Shown: one piece after another, positions 1-7,767 of the stretch
Numbering within the stretch: position 1 is the first letter of the stretch
How the letters are laid out: every line of letters begins with the position of its first letter
Assembly (NCBI RefSeq): GCF_900188005.1
Contig: NZ_FZNR01000002.1
Location: 496,001-560,000, forward strand
Direction: 5' to 3'
Source: Actinoplanes regularis
GTDB taxonomy: Bacteria; Actinomycetota; Actinomycetes; Mycobacteriales; Micromonosporaceae
DNA: 64,000 nucleotides
Position numbers and translations under genes: made by a program
Notes under the pieces: generated by a model
The model's input: the letters and a program-made list of their open reading frames with translations, nothing else
Database searches by the model: none
What the model was told of the DNA's origin: nothing

Positions 1-215
1 GGCTTGTCCATCTGGCCGAGGAACTGCCGCGCGTACGACGACAGGGACTCCACGTAGCGCCGCTGCCCCTCGGCGAAGATCGTGTCGAACGCGAGGCTGG
101 ACTTGCCCGAACCGGAGAGCCCGGTAAAGACGATCATGGCGTCGCGGGGCAGGTCGAGGTTGACGTCGCGCAGGTTGTGCTCGCGGGCGCCACGAATAGT
201 CAGTCGGTCGGCCAC
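1..215 (-). CDS. uvrA: UvrA, excinuclease ABC subunit A (N-terminal part only)
   Basis: The first 71 residues of the DNA damage recognition ATPase of nucleotide excision repair; the rest lies beyond the left edge. The translation begins [18 protein letters not shown] and contains the Walker A motif GLSGSGKSS followed by [18 protein letters not shown], both typical of the first ABC domain of UvrA. The start is GTG at 215, preceded by GGAGAGG. UvrB, its partner, is encoded at 20018-22123 in this window. A LexA-like box lies just upstream, which would fit SOS control. Identification is secure despite truncation. Confidence 0.96.
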   Translation of the reverse strand, partial: MADRLTIRGAREHNLRDVNLDLPRDAMIVFTGLSGSGKSSLAFDTIFAEGQRRYVESLSSYARQFLGQMDK

Positions 216-226
216 AACTAGCCTCT

Positions 227-242
227 CCGTACAGGTGTTTGA
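227..242 (-). promoter_or_regulatory. Putative LexA (SOS) box upstream of uvrA
   Basis: On the minus strand the sequence TCAAACACCTGTACGG matches the actinobacterial LexA consensus TCGAAC-N4-GTTCGA at 9 of 12 defined positions. It sits 12 bp before the uvrA start codon, and a -10-like TAGAGT lies at 255-260, so a bound repressor would cover the transcription start. No similar box is seen before uvrB. This is an inference from sequence match only. Confidence 0.4.
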
Positions 243-343
243 AAGCAACGAGCCACTCTAGCGACGGGGTCTGACATTTTTCGCCGGCCTAGGTGCAGCG
301 CCTCCCACATGGCGGACATTCCCGCAGAACGGACCTTGGAACC

Positions 344-2137
344 TCACTCCCGCGGGTGATCCCCCACGACCCAGATCTCCACCCCGCCGACGACCCGGGA
401 CTCCCCCAGCGCGTCGACCAGCGTGGCCCGCAGCACCGCGGCGTTCTGGGCCTGCGGCACCAGCACCACGACCGCCGCCCGCCAGTACGCCAGGTCCTCG
501 GCGATCTTCCCGCGGTCGGCCGCGGTCAACTCCGGGCGCCGGCCGGTCTCCTGGATCCGGGTGAGCAGTTCGGAGGTGAACCGGTGTGGCGCGCGCCACG
601 ACCCGGTGTCATCGCCGGGCGGGTCGGCCGGGCCCATGAAGTAGCCGCGCGGCACCGCGAAGTCCAGGTTCTCCAGGGTCGCCCAGCGCTGCGCGGCCCG
701 CCCGACCGTGACGTCCGGCATCGGCACCGGCACCAGCGTCCGGCCCTCCGGCACGTACTGCTTCCAGGTCCCGGCGGTCAGGAAGGCGGGCAGCGGGTCG
801 CCCTGGACGACCGGCAGCGGCTTCGGGAAGAGCGGGACCAGCGCGAGCGCCATGCCGATCCCGAACCACCGGCGGCGCACCGCGGTGAGCTCCCCCACCC
901 GGTCGGCGGCCAGCGCCAGCAGGATCCCGGCGATCGTCGCCGGCACCATGGCGAACCGGGTGACGCTCACCAGGTCGATCACCGGCAGGTGGCTGACCAG
1001 CGCGAACGGCAGCGGGATAGAGGTGCGCACGCCGGCGACCCGCAGCTGCGGGCCCATCGAGACGACCAGCAGCACCAGCCCGGCGATCACCGCGGACCGG
1101 GCGGCCGCCGAACGCCAGAGCATCCGCGCCGACACGATGATCATCAAGAGACCGAACGGGCCGAAGAACGTGTTGTCCTCGGTGGCGCTCACGCTCAGTC
1201 GCTCGGCCACCGAGTCGACCCCGGCCACCGCCTGCCGCGGGTAGGCGGCCACCGAGAGCAGGTCGGTGACGAACTCGTCCGGCTTGAAGGGCTGCCCGTG
1301 GTAGTTGCCGGGAGCGAAGAACTGGTACCACAGCGGGTAGCCGGCGAGCACCAGCGAGGTCCCGGCGGCGACCCCGAGCCCGGCCAGGAACCGGCGGGCC
1401 ACCTCGCGCACCTCCTGCGGCCGCAGGACGGCGTAGGACGCCACGAAGACGGCCAGGGTGAGCGCGATGAAGAGCAGCGTCTCCTCGTTGATGAAGATCT
1501 GCAGCACGATCAGGAGCCCGAGGACGATCCCGCCGCGCACCGCCCGGCCCGGCTCGCGCAGCCGCAGCACCTGCCACACGATCAGGGGCACCAGGTACTG
1601 GTTGACGAAGTTCAGGTGCCCGTTGGCGTGCGAGATCATCGTCGGCGCGAAGCCGCACCAGAGCGCGCCGAGCACCGCCGCCGGTCGGCTGCGGACCAGG
1701 TGACGGGCGAACAGCCAGTACCAGGCCGCCGCGGTGCCGGCCAGGCCGAGGGTGAGCACCAACGCGACCGAGACGCCGGCGCCCAGGAAGTGGGTGACCG
1801 GGGCGAGCGGCAGGCTCAGCGCCAGGATCGCGGTGTTCGCCATCATGTTCACGCCGACCGGCGCGTTCAACCGGCTCTCGAAGAACGGCGAGGCGCCGTC
1901 GAAGACCACCCGCTCGCCGTGGGCCAGCATGAACAGGAAGATGCCGTGGTCGTCGTCGTTGCCGTCGAGGACGCGACCGTTCGGATCGATCCAGAGGCGG
2001 ATCATCACGAACACGGCGAGCGCCAGGAAGCTCAGCAGCACCCAGAGGTCGAACCGCCGCCACCCCGTGAACCCGGTCCGGGCCACTGTGGCGACCGTCT
2101 CATCCTGCTTTTCGAGCATCTCTTCCGCCGCTTGCAT
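344..2137 (-). CDS. Large polytopic membrane protein, unknown function
   Basis: 597 residues. After a hydrophilic N-terminus of about 30 residues there are roughly ten or more hydrophobic segments spread over residues 30-440, then a soluble C-terminal region of about 150 residues. An acidic cluster, DGNDDDHGIF, follows the first membrane segment, and the loop SHANGHLNFVNQ is polar. This layout (acidic first loop, many helices, soluble tail) resembles GT-C glycosyltransferases that use polyprenyl-phosphate sugars, but I do not recognise a specific family, so that is only a suggestion. The ATG at 2137 is used; an internal ATG seven codons in is an alternative. It lies downstream of rsgA, separated by a strong hairpin, so it probably has its own transcript. 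Confidence 0.85.
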   Translation of the reverse strand: MQAAEEMLEKQDETVATVARTGFTGWRRFDLWVLLSFLALAVFVMIRLWIDPNGRVLDGNDDDHGIFLFMLAHGERVVFDGASPFFESRLNAPVGVNMMANTAILALSLPLAPVTHFLGAGVSVALVLTLGLAGTAAAWYWLFARHLVRSRPAAVLGALWCGFAPTMISHANGHLNFVNQYLVPLIVWQVLRLREPGRAVRGGIVLGLLIVLQIFINEETLLFIALTLAVFVASYAVLRPQEVREVARRFLAGLGVAAGTSLVLAGYPLWYQFFAPGNYHGQPFKPDEFVTDLLSVAAYPRQAVAGVDSVAERLSVSATEDNTFFGPFGLLMIIVSARMLWRSAAARSAVIAGLVLLVVSMGPQLRVAGVRTSIPLPFALVSHLPVIDLVSVTRFAMVPATIAGILLALAADRVGELTAVRRRWFGIGMALALVPLFPKPLPVVQGDPLPAFLTAGTWKQYVPEGRTLVPVPMPDVTVGRAAQRWATLENLDFAVPRGYFMGPADPPGDDTGSWRAPHRFTSELLTRIQETGRRPELTAADRGKIAEDLAYWRAAVVVLVPQAQNAAVLRATLVDALGESRVVGGVEIWVVGDHPRE

Positions 2138-2215
2138 CGGGCGGATTCTGCCAGAGCCCCCTGGTAATCACCCAAACCCCGGGGGCGGGCGGTCCGGCCC
2201 GCTTGCGCTTTTCAG

Positions 2216-2278
2216 ACCCGCTTTCCGGTACGCACCCCGGGCTGCCGGATGCCGCCACGGTCGTACCGGAAAGCGGGT
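2216..2278 (-). terminator. Perfect 16-bp inverted repeat downstream of rsgA
   Basis: ACCCGCTTTCCGGTAC at 2216-2231 is exactly complementary to 2263-2278, with a 31-nt GC-rich loop. It begins seven bases after the rsgA stop codon and precedes the next minus-strand gene, so a transcription terminator is the simplest reading. The run after the stem on the minus strand (TCTGAAAAGC) has only a poor U-tract, and the long loop is unusual. Confidence 0.6.
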
Positions 2279-2284
2279 TTCATC

Positions 2285-3316
2285 TCAGTTGTGCCTTCGG
2301 CGTGGGGCCGTCGCCAGCCGGACCGAGCGCCGCCGGCTCTCCACCGCGACCTCGCGGTGCAGCTTGCGCCAGCTCGCCAGGCGGCGCGGCGGCAGCAGGC
2401 CGTCGGCGAGCGCGCTCTGGACGGCGCACCCCGGCTCGGACTCGTGACGGCAGTTGTCGAAGCGGCAACGATCGGCCAGCTCGATCACGTCGGCGAACGC
2501 CCGGTCCAGCCCGGACCCGGTGTCGAGCAGACCGACCCCGCGGATGCCCGGGGTGTCGACCACGCAGCCGCCGCCCGGGACGGTGATCAGATTTCGCCAC
2601 GCAGTCGTGTGCCGGCCCTTGCCGTCGGCGTCCCGGATCGCCTGCACCGGCATCACCGCCGTCCCGGCCAGCGCGTTCGCCAGGGTCGACTTGCCAGCGC
2701 CGGAGCGGCCGAGCAGGGCCAGCGTGCGGCCCGGGGCGACCAGTTCCCGTAGCCGGTCGAGGCCGGCGCCGCGTTGGACGCTGACCGGTATCACCGGGAC
2801 GTCGGGGGCCAGGGCGGCGAGTTGCCGGGCCACCGCTTCGGGGTCGCGGACGGTGTCGCTCTTGGTGAGCACCAGCACAGGGTCGGCGCCGGACTCCCAG
2901 GCGAGGGCGAGCAGCCGCTCGACGCGAGCGTCGTTCGGCTCCGGGAAGATCGGCTCGACCACCGCGACGGTGTCCATGTTGGCGGCCAGCACCTGGCCGG
3001 AGGCGTCCTTGTCGGCGGTGCGCCGGATCAGCCTGGTGCGCCGGGGCAGCACCAGCTCGAGCGTGACCCGGCGGTCGGGCCAGTTGCGCAGCACCACCCA
3101 GTCGCCGGCGCAGGGCAGCAGGGCGGGGTCGCGGGCGGCCTCGAGCAGCGCGTTGCCACCGAGACTGGCGCGGGTCACGCCGCCGGCGGTGAGCACCGTG
3201 CTGATCCCGCGATCGGCGCGCAACACCCGTCCGGGGACGGTGTCGGGGCGGTCATAAGGACGGTACGAGGATGTGAACGTGTCGTCCCAGCCGAGCTGGG
3301 ACAGGTCGAATGACAT
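2285..3316 (-). CDS. rsgA: RsgA, ribosome small subunit-dependent GTPase
   Basis: 343 residues. A circularly permuted GTPase that helps late maturation of the 30S subunit. The motifs appear in the permuted order of the family: G4 TKSD, then the P-loop GRSGAGKST, then G3 DTPG. The C-terminal zinc-binding knuckle is CRFDNCRHESEPGC. An N-terminal OB-fold region precedes the GTPase domain. The start is ATG at 3316, with AAAGGG six bases upstream. A short ORF with a much stronger ribosome binding site ends nine bases upstream, which suggests coupled translation. The extreme C-terminus is Arg-rich. Confidence 0.95.
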   Translation of the reverse strand: MSFDLSQLGWDDTFTSSYRPYDRPDTVPGRVLRADRGISTVLTAGGVTRASLGGNALLEAARDPALLPCAGDWVVLRNWPDRRVTLELVLPRRTRLIRRTADKDASGQVLAANMDTVAVVEPIFPEPNDARVERLLALAWESGADPVLVLTKSDTVRDPEAVARQLAALAPDVPVIPVSVQRGAGLDRLRELVAPGRTLALLGRSGAGKSTLANALAGTAVMPVQAIRDADGKGRHTTAWRNLITVPGGGCVVDTPGIRGVGLLDTGSGLDRAFADVIELADRCRFDNCRHESEPGCAVQSALADGLLPPRRLASWRKLHREVAVESRRRSVRLATAPRRRHN

Positions 3317-3325
3317 GGGAACCCT

Positions 3326-3385
3326 TTACGGTCGAGAGGGGGCGGAGGCCCCCGGGTGAAGGGACGCGACAACAACGGACAGCAC
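3326..3385 (-). CDS. 19-codon upstream ORF (possible leader peptide) of rsgA
   Basis: Starting at GTG 3385 the minus strand reads MLSVVVASLHPGASAPSRP and stops at TAA, nine bases before the rsgA start. It is preceded at 3391-3399 by AGGAGGTGA, a perfect complement of the 16S rRNA 3' end, five bases from the GTG; this is the best Shine-Dalgarno I noticed in the window. A site this strong in front of such a short frame suggests real translation, possibly to couple or sense translation for rsgA. No known leader peptide is recognised, so function is inferred from layout only. Confidence 0.5.
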   Translation of the reverse strand: MLSVVVASLHPGASAPSRP

Positions 3386-3526
3386 GTGCCTCACCTCCTC
3401 CGCGGGTTCGATCAAAGCGGCGCGTCTCGGGTCGACGGTACGGTCACCCTCAGCGCCGCGAAAGTGAATTCCGCGGGCCTGTGGACAGAGCCCGGCGAAG
3501 TGCCCGGGACCGGCTAGGGTCGTTCC

Positions 3527-4240
3527 GTGACGATCGACCCGCTGGTCCTGATGACCGACGTTGAGCAGGCCACCGAGGCGTTGCTGCGGACCGCCGAGGG
3601 GCTGGACGACTCGGTGATCGGCGAGCCGTCCGCACTGCCCGGCTGGACGGTGGGGCACGTCCTCACCCACGTCGCGCGTAACGCCGACGCCTACACCAAC
3701 CTGCTGACCTGGGCGCGCACCGGCGTCGAGACCCCGCCGTACGCGTCGGTCGAGGCGCGGACCGCCGGCATCGAGGCCGGCGCCGGCCGGCCTCTCGCCG
3801 AGCAGATCGCCGACCTCCGCGCCGCCCACGAGCGGTTCGCCGACGCGGCCGCCGCCATGCCGGCCACCGCCTGGACGTTCCGGTTCCCGGCGGTCGTCCC
3901 CTCCGCGGCCGTCGTGCCGTGGGCCCGGCTGCGCGAGGTCGAGGTGCACCACGTCGACCTGGGCCGGGGCTACACGCCGGTGGACTGGTCCGACGCGTTC
4001 GCCCTGCGGCTGCTCCGGGAGATCGCCGGCGACCTGCCGGCCTCGGCCCCGGCGATGGTGCTGCACCCGGCCGGAGTGGACCATCCACTGGTGATCGGCT
4101 CGCCCTCCGGCGCGGCCGAGGCCCCGGCGATCGGCGGCCCGACCCGCTCGATCGCGGCGTGGCTGGCCGGCCGGGCCGACGGCGCCGACCTGACCGTCTC
4201 ACCCGACGGCGAGCTCCCCCAGCCCGCTCGGTGGAAGTGA
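3527..4240 (+). CDS. Mycothiol-dependent maleylpyruvate isomerase family protein
   Basis: 237 residues with the DinB-like four-helix metal-binding fold of the actinobacterial maleylpyruvate isomerase group. Seen directly are the N-terminal PGWTVGHVLTHVARN segment, with the first metal-ligand His, and the later REVEVHHVDLG motif carrying the other ligands. Members use mycothiol as cofactor or bind bacillithiol/mycothiol-like thiols; the true substrate is often unknown because ring-cleavage genes are absent nearby, as here. The start is GTG at 3527. The next gene (MBL hydrolase) begins 18 bases after the stop on the same strand, and gentisate-pathway and thiol-detoxification genes often pair these two families, so the two are probably cotranscribed. 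Confidence 0.88.
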   Translation: MTIDPLVLMTDVEQATEALLRTAEGLDDSVIGEPSALPGWTVGHVLTHVARNADAYTNLLTWARTGVETPPYASVEARTAGIEAGAGRPLAEQIADLRAAHERFADAAAAMPATAWTFRFPAVVPSAAVVPWARLREVEVHHVDLGRGYTPVDWSDAFALRLLREIAGDLPASAPAMVLHPAGVDHPLVIGSPSGAAEAPAIGGPTRSIAAWLAGRADGADLTVSPDGELPQPARWK

Positions 4241-4258
4241 CTCTCTCCGGAGGTGGAA

Positions 4259-4903
4259 ATGACCCAGGAATACACCGGCGAGGCGCCCGGCACCCGTGAT
4301 CTCGGTGGCGGGCTCACCCTGACCAAGGTGTCGGTCGGCCCCATGGACAACAACGCCTACCTGTTGCGCGCCGGCTCCGAGCAGTTGCTGATCGACGCCG
4401 CGAACGACGCCCCCGAGCTGCTGAAACTGATCGGCGACGCGGGCCTGCGGACGGTGGTGACCACGCACCAGCACCGGGACCACTGGTTCGCCCTGGACGA
4501 CGTGGTGAAGGCGACCGGCGCGAGGTCGCTGGCCCACGCCGCCGACGCCGGCTCGCTGCCGGTGGTCACCGGCACCCTGCGGGACGGCGATGTGATCGAG
4601 ATCGGCGAGCACACCCTGGAGGTGATCCATGTGGTCGGTCACACGCCCGGCTCGGTGGTGCTGGCCTACCAGGAGCCCGGCGGCGGCCGCGTCCACCTGT
4701 TCACCGGCGACAGCCTCTTCCCCGGTGGGGTCGGCAACACCCGCGGTGTCAAGACGGACTTCGAGTCGCTGATCAACGACGTGGAGCACAAGCTCTTCGA
4801 CCGGTTCCCGGACGACACCTGGTTCTACCCGGGCCACGGCAAGGACTCCACACTCGGCGCCGAGCGCCCACACCTGGCCGAGTGGCGCGAGCGCGGCTGG
4901 TGA
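4259..4903 (+). CDS. MBL-fold metallohydrolase, glyoxalase II-like
   Basis: 214 residues with the full metallo-beta-lactamase metal site: THQHRDH (HxHxDH), GHTPGS, the TGDSLFPGG aspartate and the final PGHG histidine. The compact size and the TGD-LF-G-GNTR pattern match glyoxalase II-like thioesterases. I prefer ATG at 4259 because GGAGG at 4249-4253 is placed five bases before it; the upstream GTG at 4253 lies inside that site. It follows a mycothiol-dependent isomerase family gene by 18 bp, so hydrolysis of a mycothiol thioester is a reasonable but unproven role. It ends 11 bp from the convergent methyltransferase gene. Confidence 0.9.
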   Translation: MTQEYTGEAPGTRDLGGGLTLTKVSVGPMDNNAYLLRAGSEQLLIDAANDAPELLKLIGDAGLRTVVTTHQHRDHWFALDDVVKATGARSLAHAADAGSLPVVTGTLRDGDVIEIGEHTLEVIHVVGHTPGSVVLAYQEPGGGRVHLFTGDSLFPGGVGNTRGVKTDFESLINDVEHKLFDRFPDDTWFYPGHGKDSTLGAERPHLAEWRERGW

Positions 4904-4914
4904 CGCCGTCTCCC

Positions 4915-5697
4915 TCAGCGTTGGGCGGGCGAGGGGTTGTCGCCGGTGCCGGGGCGGGATCCGGGCACCGGCCGGAAGAGATAGTTGTTGGCGTGCGCGC
5001 ACACCCGCTCGGTCGCCTTCCAGCCGCGCTGCCAGGCGTACATGGAATATCCGCGAGTGGTCAGCCAGGAGACCACGTCGTCGGGTGAGTACTCGTAGCG
5101 CGCGGTGTGCCGGGCCTCGATCTCGATGAGCATGGTGGGCCGGAACCGGGCGATGGTCTCCGCTCCGCCGGTCAGGACGTGCAGTTCGCCACCCTCCACG
5201 TCGATCTTGACAAAGTCCAGGCGGGTCAACCGCTCGGTGGCGCAGAGGCCGTCCAGGGTCAGCACGTCGACGAGCAGGTCCGCGTGCAGGTCGTACTCGT
5301 CGTTGGAACCCACCCCGTGGCTCTCCCAGTCGAGAAAGGACCGGCTGGTGGCCGGGCCCCGCGAGCCGAACGGCACCCGCATCGCGGCCCGGCCCGGCTC
5401 GGCGCCCAGCGCCGCCGCGTGGTGGTGGACGTTGCCGCGCCGCCGGGCGCCGAGGACCCGGGACCAGAACGGGTGGGAGAAGGTCAGCGGCTCGACGCTG
5501 TGCACCACCCCGCCCGCTCCGACCAGGTGCGACAACGCCTGGCTGTAGAGGCCGGCGGCCGAACCCACGTCCACGCAGACGTCGCCCGGGCGGACCAGGC
5601 CGCGCAGGGTGTGCAGTTCGGTGTCGAGATACCGGGTGTGCCGGGACAGCGCGCTGGTCACCGCGTTGGTCAGGGCCGGCCGGTCGAGGCGGAGCAT
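4915..5697 (-). CDS. FkbM family SAM-dependent methyltransferase
   Basis: 260 residues. The SAM-binding motif I is VDVGSAAGLYSQAL and the family hallmark is DFVKIDVEGGELHVLTG, as in FkbM-type O-methyltransferases that act on polyketides, sugars or glycans. The reading frame extends upstream to 5766, but ATG at 5697 follows GGGAG at the proper distance and gives the usual family N-terminus. The gene is just downstream of a two-component system on the same strand, and its promoter region carries the same 40-bp motif as the kinase promoter, so I infer it belongs to that regulon. The substrate cannot be told from sequence. Confidence 0.88.
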   Translation of the reverse strand: MLRLDRPALTNAVTSALSRHTRYLDTELHTLRGLVRPGDVCVDVGSAAGLYSQALSHLVGAGGVVHSVEPLTFSHPFWSRVLGARRRGNVHHHAAALGAEPGRAAMRVPFGSRGPATSRSFLDWESHGVGSNDEYDLHADLLVDVLTLDGLCATERLTRLDFVKIDVEGGELHVLTGGAETIARFRPTMLIEIEARHTARYEYSPDDVVSWLTTRGYSMYAWQRGWKATERVCAHANNYLFRPVPGSRPGTGDNPSPAQR

Positions 5698-5737
5698 GAG
5701 TTCTCCCGAGGTCACGGATCGTGGGGTGGGAGCTGTG

Positions 5738-5803
5738 ACCGTAGGCAACCGGCGGCCCGCGCACATCGGCTCGCGGGCTTACACCCGTGGGCTCATCCCG
5801 CTG
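5738..5803 (-). promoter_or_regulatory. Putative fkbM promoter with shared operator motif
   Basis: On the minus strand a 40-bp motif (5803-5764) ends in GCCCGCGAGCCGATG, followed after exactly 20 bp by the -10-like hexamer TACGGT (5743-5738). The same motif, 30 of 40 positions identical without gaps, stands at the same 20-bp distance from a -10-like hexamer before the histidine kinase gene (7652-7717). It overlaps the last codons of the response regulator gene. I infer an operator for the neighbouring response regulator. Confidence 0.6.
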
Positions 5804-6512
5804 AGACCAGACCCGCCTCGTAGGCGATGATCACCAGTTGCACCCGGTCACGGGCGTCCAGCTTGGTGAAGAGGCGCGCCACGTGCGCCTTGGCGGTGGC
5901 CGGGCTGATGTGCAGGTCGGCGGCGATCTCCGCGTTCGACCTGCCCCGGCCGACCAGGGTGAGCACCTCCTGCTCCCGCTCGGTGATGCCGGCGACCGAC
6001 CGCGAGGGCGCGGCCGGCTCGGACCCCCGGGCCGCCCGGCCCGGGGACCCGGCGTCCCGGCCCCGCGACCCGGCATCCCGGCTCGGCGACTGGGCGGTGA
6101 ACTGCTCGATCAGCCGCCGGGTGACGCTCGGGGCGATCAGCGCGTCACCGGCGGCGACGACCCGGATGGCTCCGAGGATGTCGTCCAGGGCCATGTCCTT
6201 GACAAGGAAGCCGCTGGCGCCGGCCCGCAGCGCGGCGTACACGTACTCGTCGTCGTCGAAGGTGGTGAGAATGAGCACCCGGGCCGGGTCCGGGCCCGCC
6301 ATGAGATGCCGGGTCGCCTCGATGCCGTCCATCACCGGCATCCGGATGTCCATCACGATCACGTCGGGCCGATGCTCCCTGGCCAGCCGCACGGCCTCGG
6401 CACCCGTGCCCGCCTCACCGACGACGCTCAGGTCGCCGGTGTCGGCGATGAGCACCCGCAGCCCACTGCGGATCAGCGGCTGGTCGTCGGCGAGCAGCAC
6501 CCGGACGCTCAT
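5793..6512 (-). CDS. LuxR/NarL-family response regulator
   Basis: 239 residues. The receiver domain (about 1-120) has the acidic pair ADD at 8-10, the phospho-acceptor Asp55 in VIVMDIRMP, a Thr in LTTFDDD and the conserved Lys in FLVKDM. A LuxR-type helix-turn-helix follows at about 170-232 (ITEREQEVLTLVGRGRSNAE). The linker is unusually long and contains the duplicated stretch RDAGSRGRDAGSPGR. Its start overlaps the kinase stop by four bases (ATGA), so the two genes are translationally coupled. It probably binds the repeated 40-bp motif before the kinase and fkbM genes. Confidence 0.93.
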   Translation of the reverse strand: MSVRVLLADDQPLIRSGLRVLIADTGDLSVVGEAGTGAEAVRLAREHRPDVIVMDIRMPVMDGIEATRHLMAGPDPARVLILTTFDDDEYVYAALRAGASGFLVKDMALDDILGAIRVVAAGDALIAPSVTRRLIEQFTAQSPSRDAGSRGRDAGSPGRAARGSEPAAPSRSVAGITEREQEVLTLVGRGRSNAEIAADLHISPATAKAHVARLFTKLDARDRVQLVIIAYEAGLVSAG

Positions 6513-7645
6513 CGCGCCTCCACGGGGATCGGGATCCGGGCGGCGACCCGGAACCCGCCCACCGGCCCGGGACCGGCGCTGAACTCACCGTTCAACAGGC
6601 TGACCCGTTCCCGCATGCCCGGGATGCCGTAGCCGGGGCCCGGCTCGCCACCCCGCCCGTCGTCGGTGATCTCGATGGAGAGCTCGCCCGGCCGCCGGTC
6701 GACGGTCACGTCGCACCGGCCGGTGCCGGCATGCCGGATCACGTTGGTCACCGCCTCCTGGATGACCCGGAACGCGGACAGGTCGATGTCGGGCGGCAGC
6801 GGCCCCGGATCGCCGTGCCGGTGCAGGCCGACCTGGACGCCGGCGTCGGCGGTCCGGCCGACGAGGCCGTCCAGGTCCGCCAGCCCGGGCGCCGGGTCCA
6901 GCGGTGCCGTGCCAGGTCCGGGATCGGAGCGGCGCAGCGAGCCGAGGATCCGGCGCAGCGCGGCCAGCGTCTCCCGGCTGGTCTCCTCGATCGTGGCCAG
7001 CGAGTTGCGCGCCTCGGCGGGCTGGGTGTCGATCACCCGGCGACCGACCCCTGCCTGAACCGCGATCACCCCGATGCTGTGCGCGATCAGGTCGTGCAGC
7101 TCACGCGCGATCCGCAACCGCTCCGCCTGCACCGCCCGGGCCTCGGCCTGTTCCCGCTCGGCGGCCGCGTACCGGCGGCGCTGCCGGACCGAATAGCCGA
7201 TCACCCAGGCCGTGACGACCGCCATGACCTCGACCGTGAACACCGAGGGCATCGCGGTGCCGGACCAATCGATCAGAGAGAGCGCCACCTGAACGCCGGC
7301 CGCCAGGAACGCGGCGAGGATCGAGACGCGCCGGGACCGGGCCGATGCCACGAACCCCACCGCGATGTAGGTCACGACGGCGGCGATGACCGCGATGGTC
7401 CGCCCATACCACTCGTTGTGCAGGACCAGGACCACGGCGACCCCGCCGAGCAGGATCGACAGCAGGGCCGCGATCGGGGCTCGGCGGAGCAAGCCGAACG
7501 GCAGCAGCATGGACAAGCCGATCAGGGCCACCCGCAGCGACTGGTCACCGCCCGGCGCTGTCGCGGCCAGGAACAGCGCGATCGGGAACAGCAGGCCGCC
7601 GGCCCAGGCCAGCCAGGCGGGACGGCGGGGAACAGGGACGGACAT
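6509..7645 (-). CDS. Sensor histidine kinase of the NarL-type (HisKA_3) family
   Basis: 378 residues. The N-terminal half holds four to five membrane segments (about 12-150) with very short loops, so sensing is probably within or near the membrane. The dimerisation helix carries RIARELHDLIAHS with the phospho-acceptor His184, and the ATPase domain has the DDGRGG and GYGIPGMRERV boxes. This architecture pairs with LuxR-type regulators such as the overlapping downstream gene. The -10-like TACGAT lies exactly six bases before the ATG, which predicts a leaderless mRNA. Confidence 0.93.
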   Translation of the reverse strand: MSVPVPRRPAWLAWAGGLLFPIALFLAATAPGGDQSLRVALIGLSMLLPFGLLRRAPIAALLSILLGGVAVVLVLHNEWYGRTIAVIAAVVTYIAVGFVASARSRRVSILAAFLAAGVQVALSLIDWSGTAMPSVFTVEVMAVVTAWVIGYSVRQRRRYAAAEREQAEARAVQAERLRIARELHDLIAHSIGVIAVQAGVGRRVIDTQPAEARNSLATIEETSRETLAALRRILGSLRRSDPGPGTAPLDPAPGLADLDGLVGRTADAGVQVGLHRHGDPGPLPPDIDLSAFRVIQEAVTNVIRHAGTGRCDVTVDRRPGELSIEITDDGRGGEPGPGYGIPGMRERVSLLNGEFSAGPGPVGGFRVAARIPIPVEAR

Positions 7646-7651
7646 GCGGCG

Positions 7652-7717
7652 ATCGTAATCAGGCGGGCGGGTCCGGACATCGGCTCGCGGGCGTACGCCG
7701 ACGGGCTACCGACGCTG
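7652..7717 (-). promoter_or_regulatory. Putative kinase promoter with shared operator motif (leaderless)
   Basis: The minus strand holds the 40-bp motif (7717-7678), a 20-bp gap and TACGAT (7657-7652), which is six bases from the ATG at 7645, so transcription would start at the initiator codon. The motif includes the palindrome GGCGTACGCC. It matches the fkbM copy at 30 of 40 positions with identical spacing. It also lies 50 bp upstream of the divergent hydrolase gene at 7768 and could serve both directions. Confidence 0.6.
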
Positions 7718-7767
7718 TGATCCACGGGCCGATGTGACGGCTCCGCGGTCCCGGCAGGTTGAACGGC

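Noticed and set aside
293..2167. Plus-strand 624-codon frame
   Set aside because: Antisense shadow of the membrane protein gene: rich in Arg, Asp, His and Gln, with no domain, while the other strand gives clear membrane helices.
3310..3564. Plus-strand Arg-rich frame upstream of the isomerase gene
   Set aside because: Overlaps the rsgA leader and the next gene; residue composition is typical of antisense frames in GC-rich DNA.
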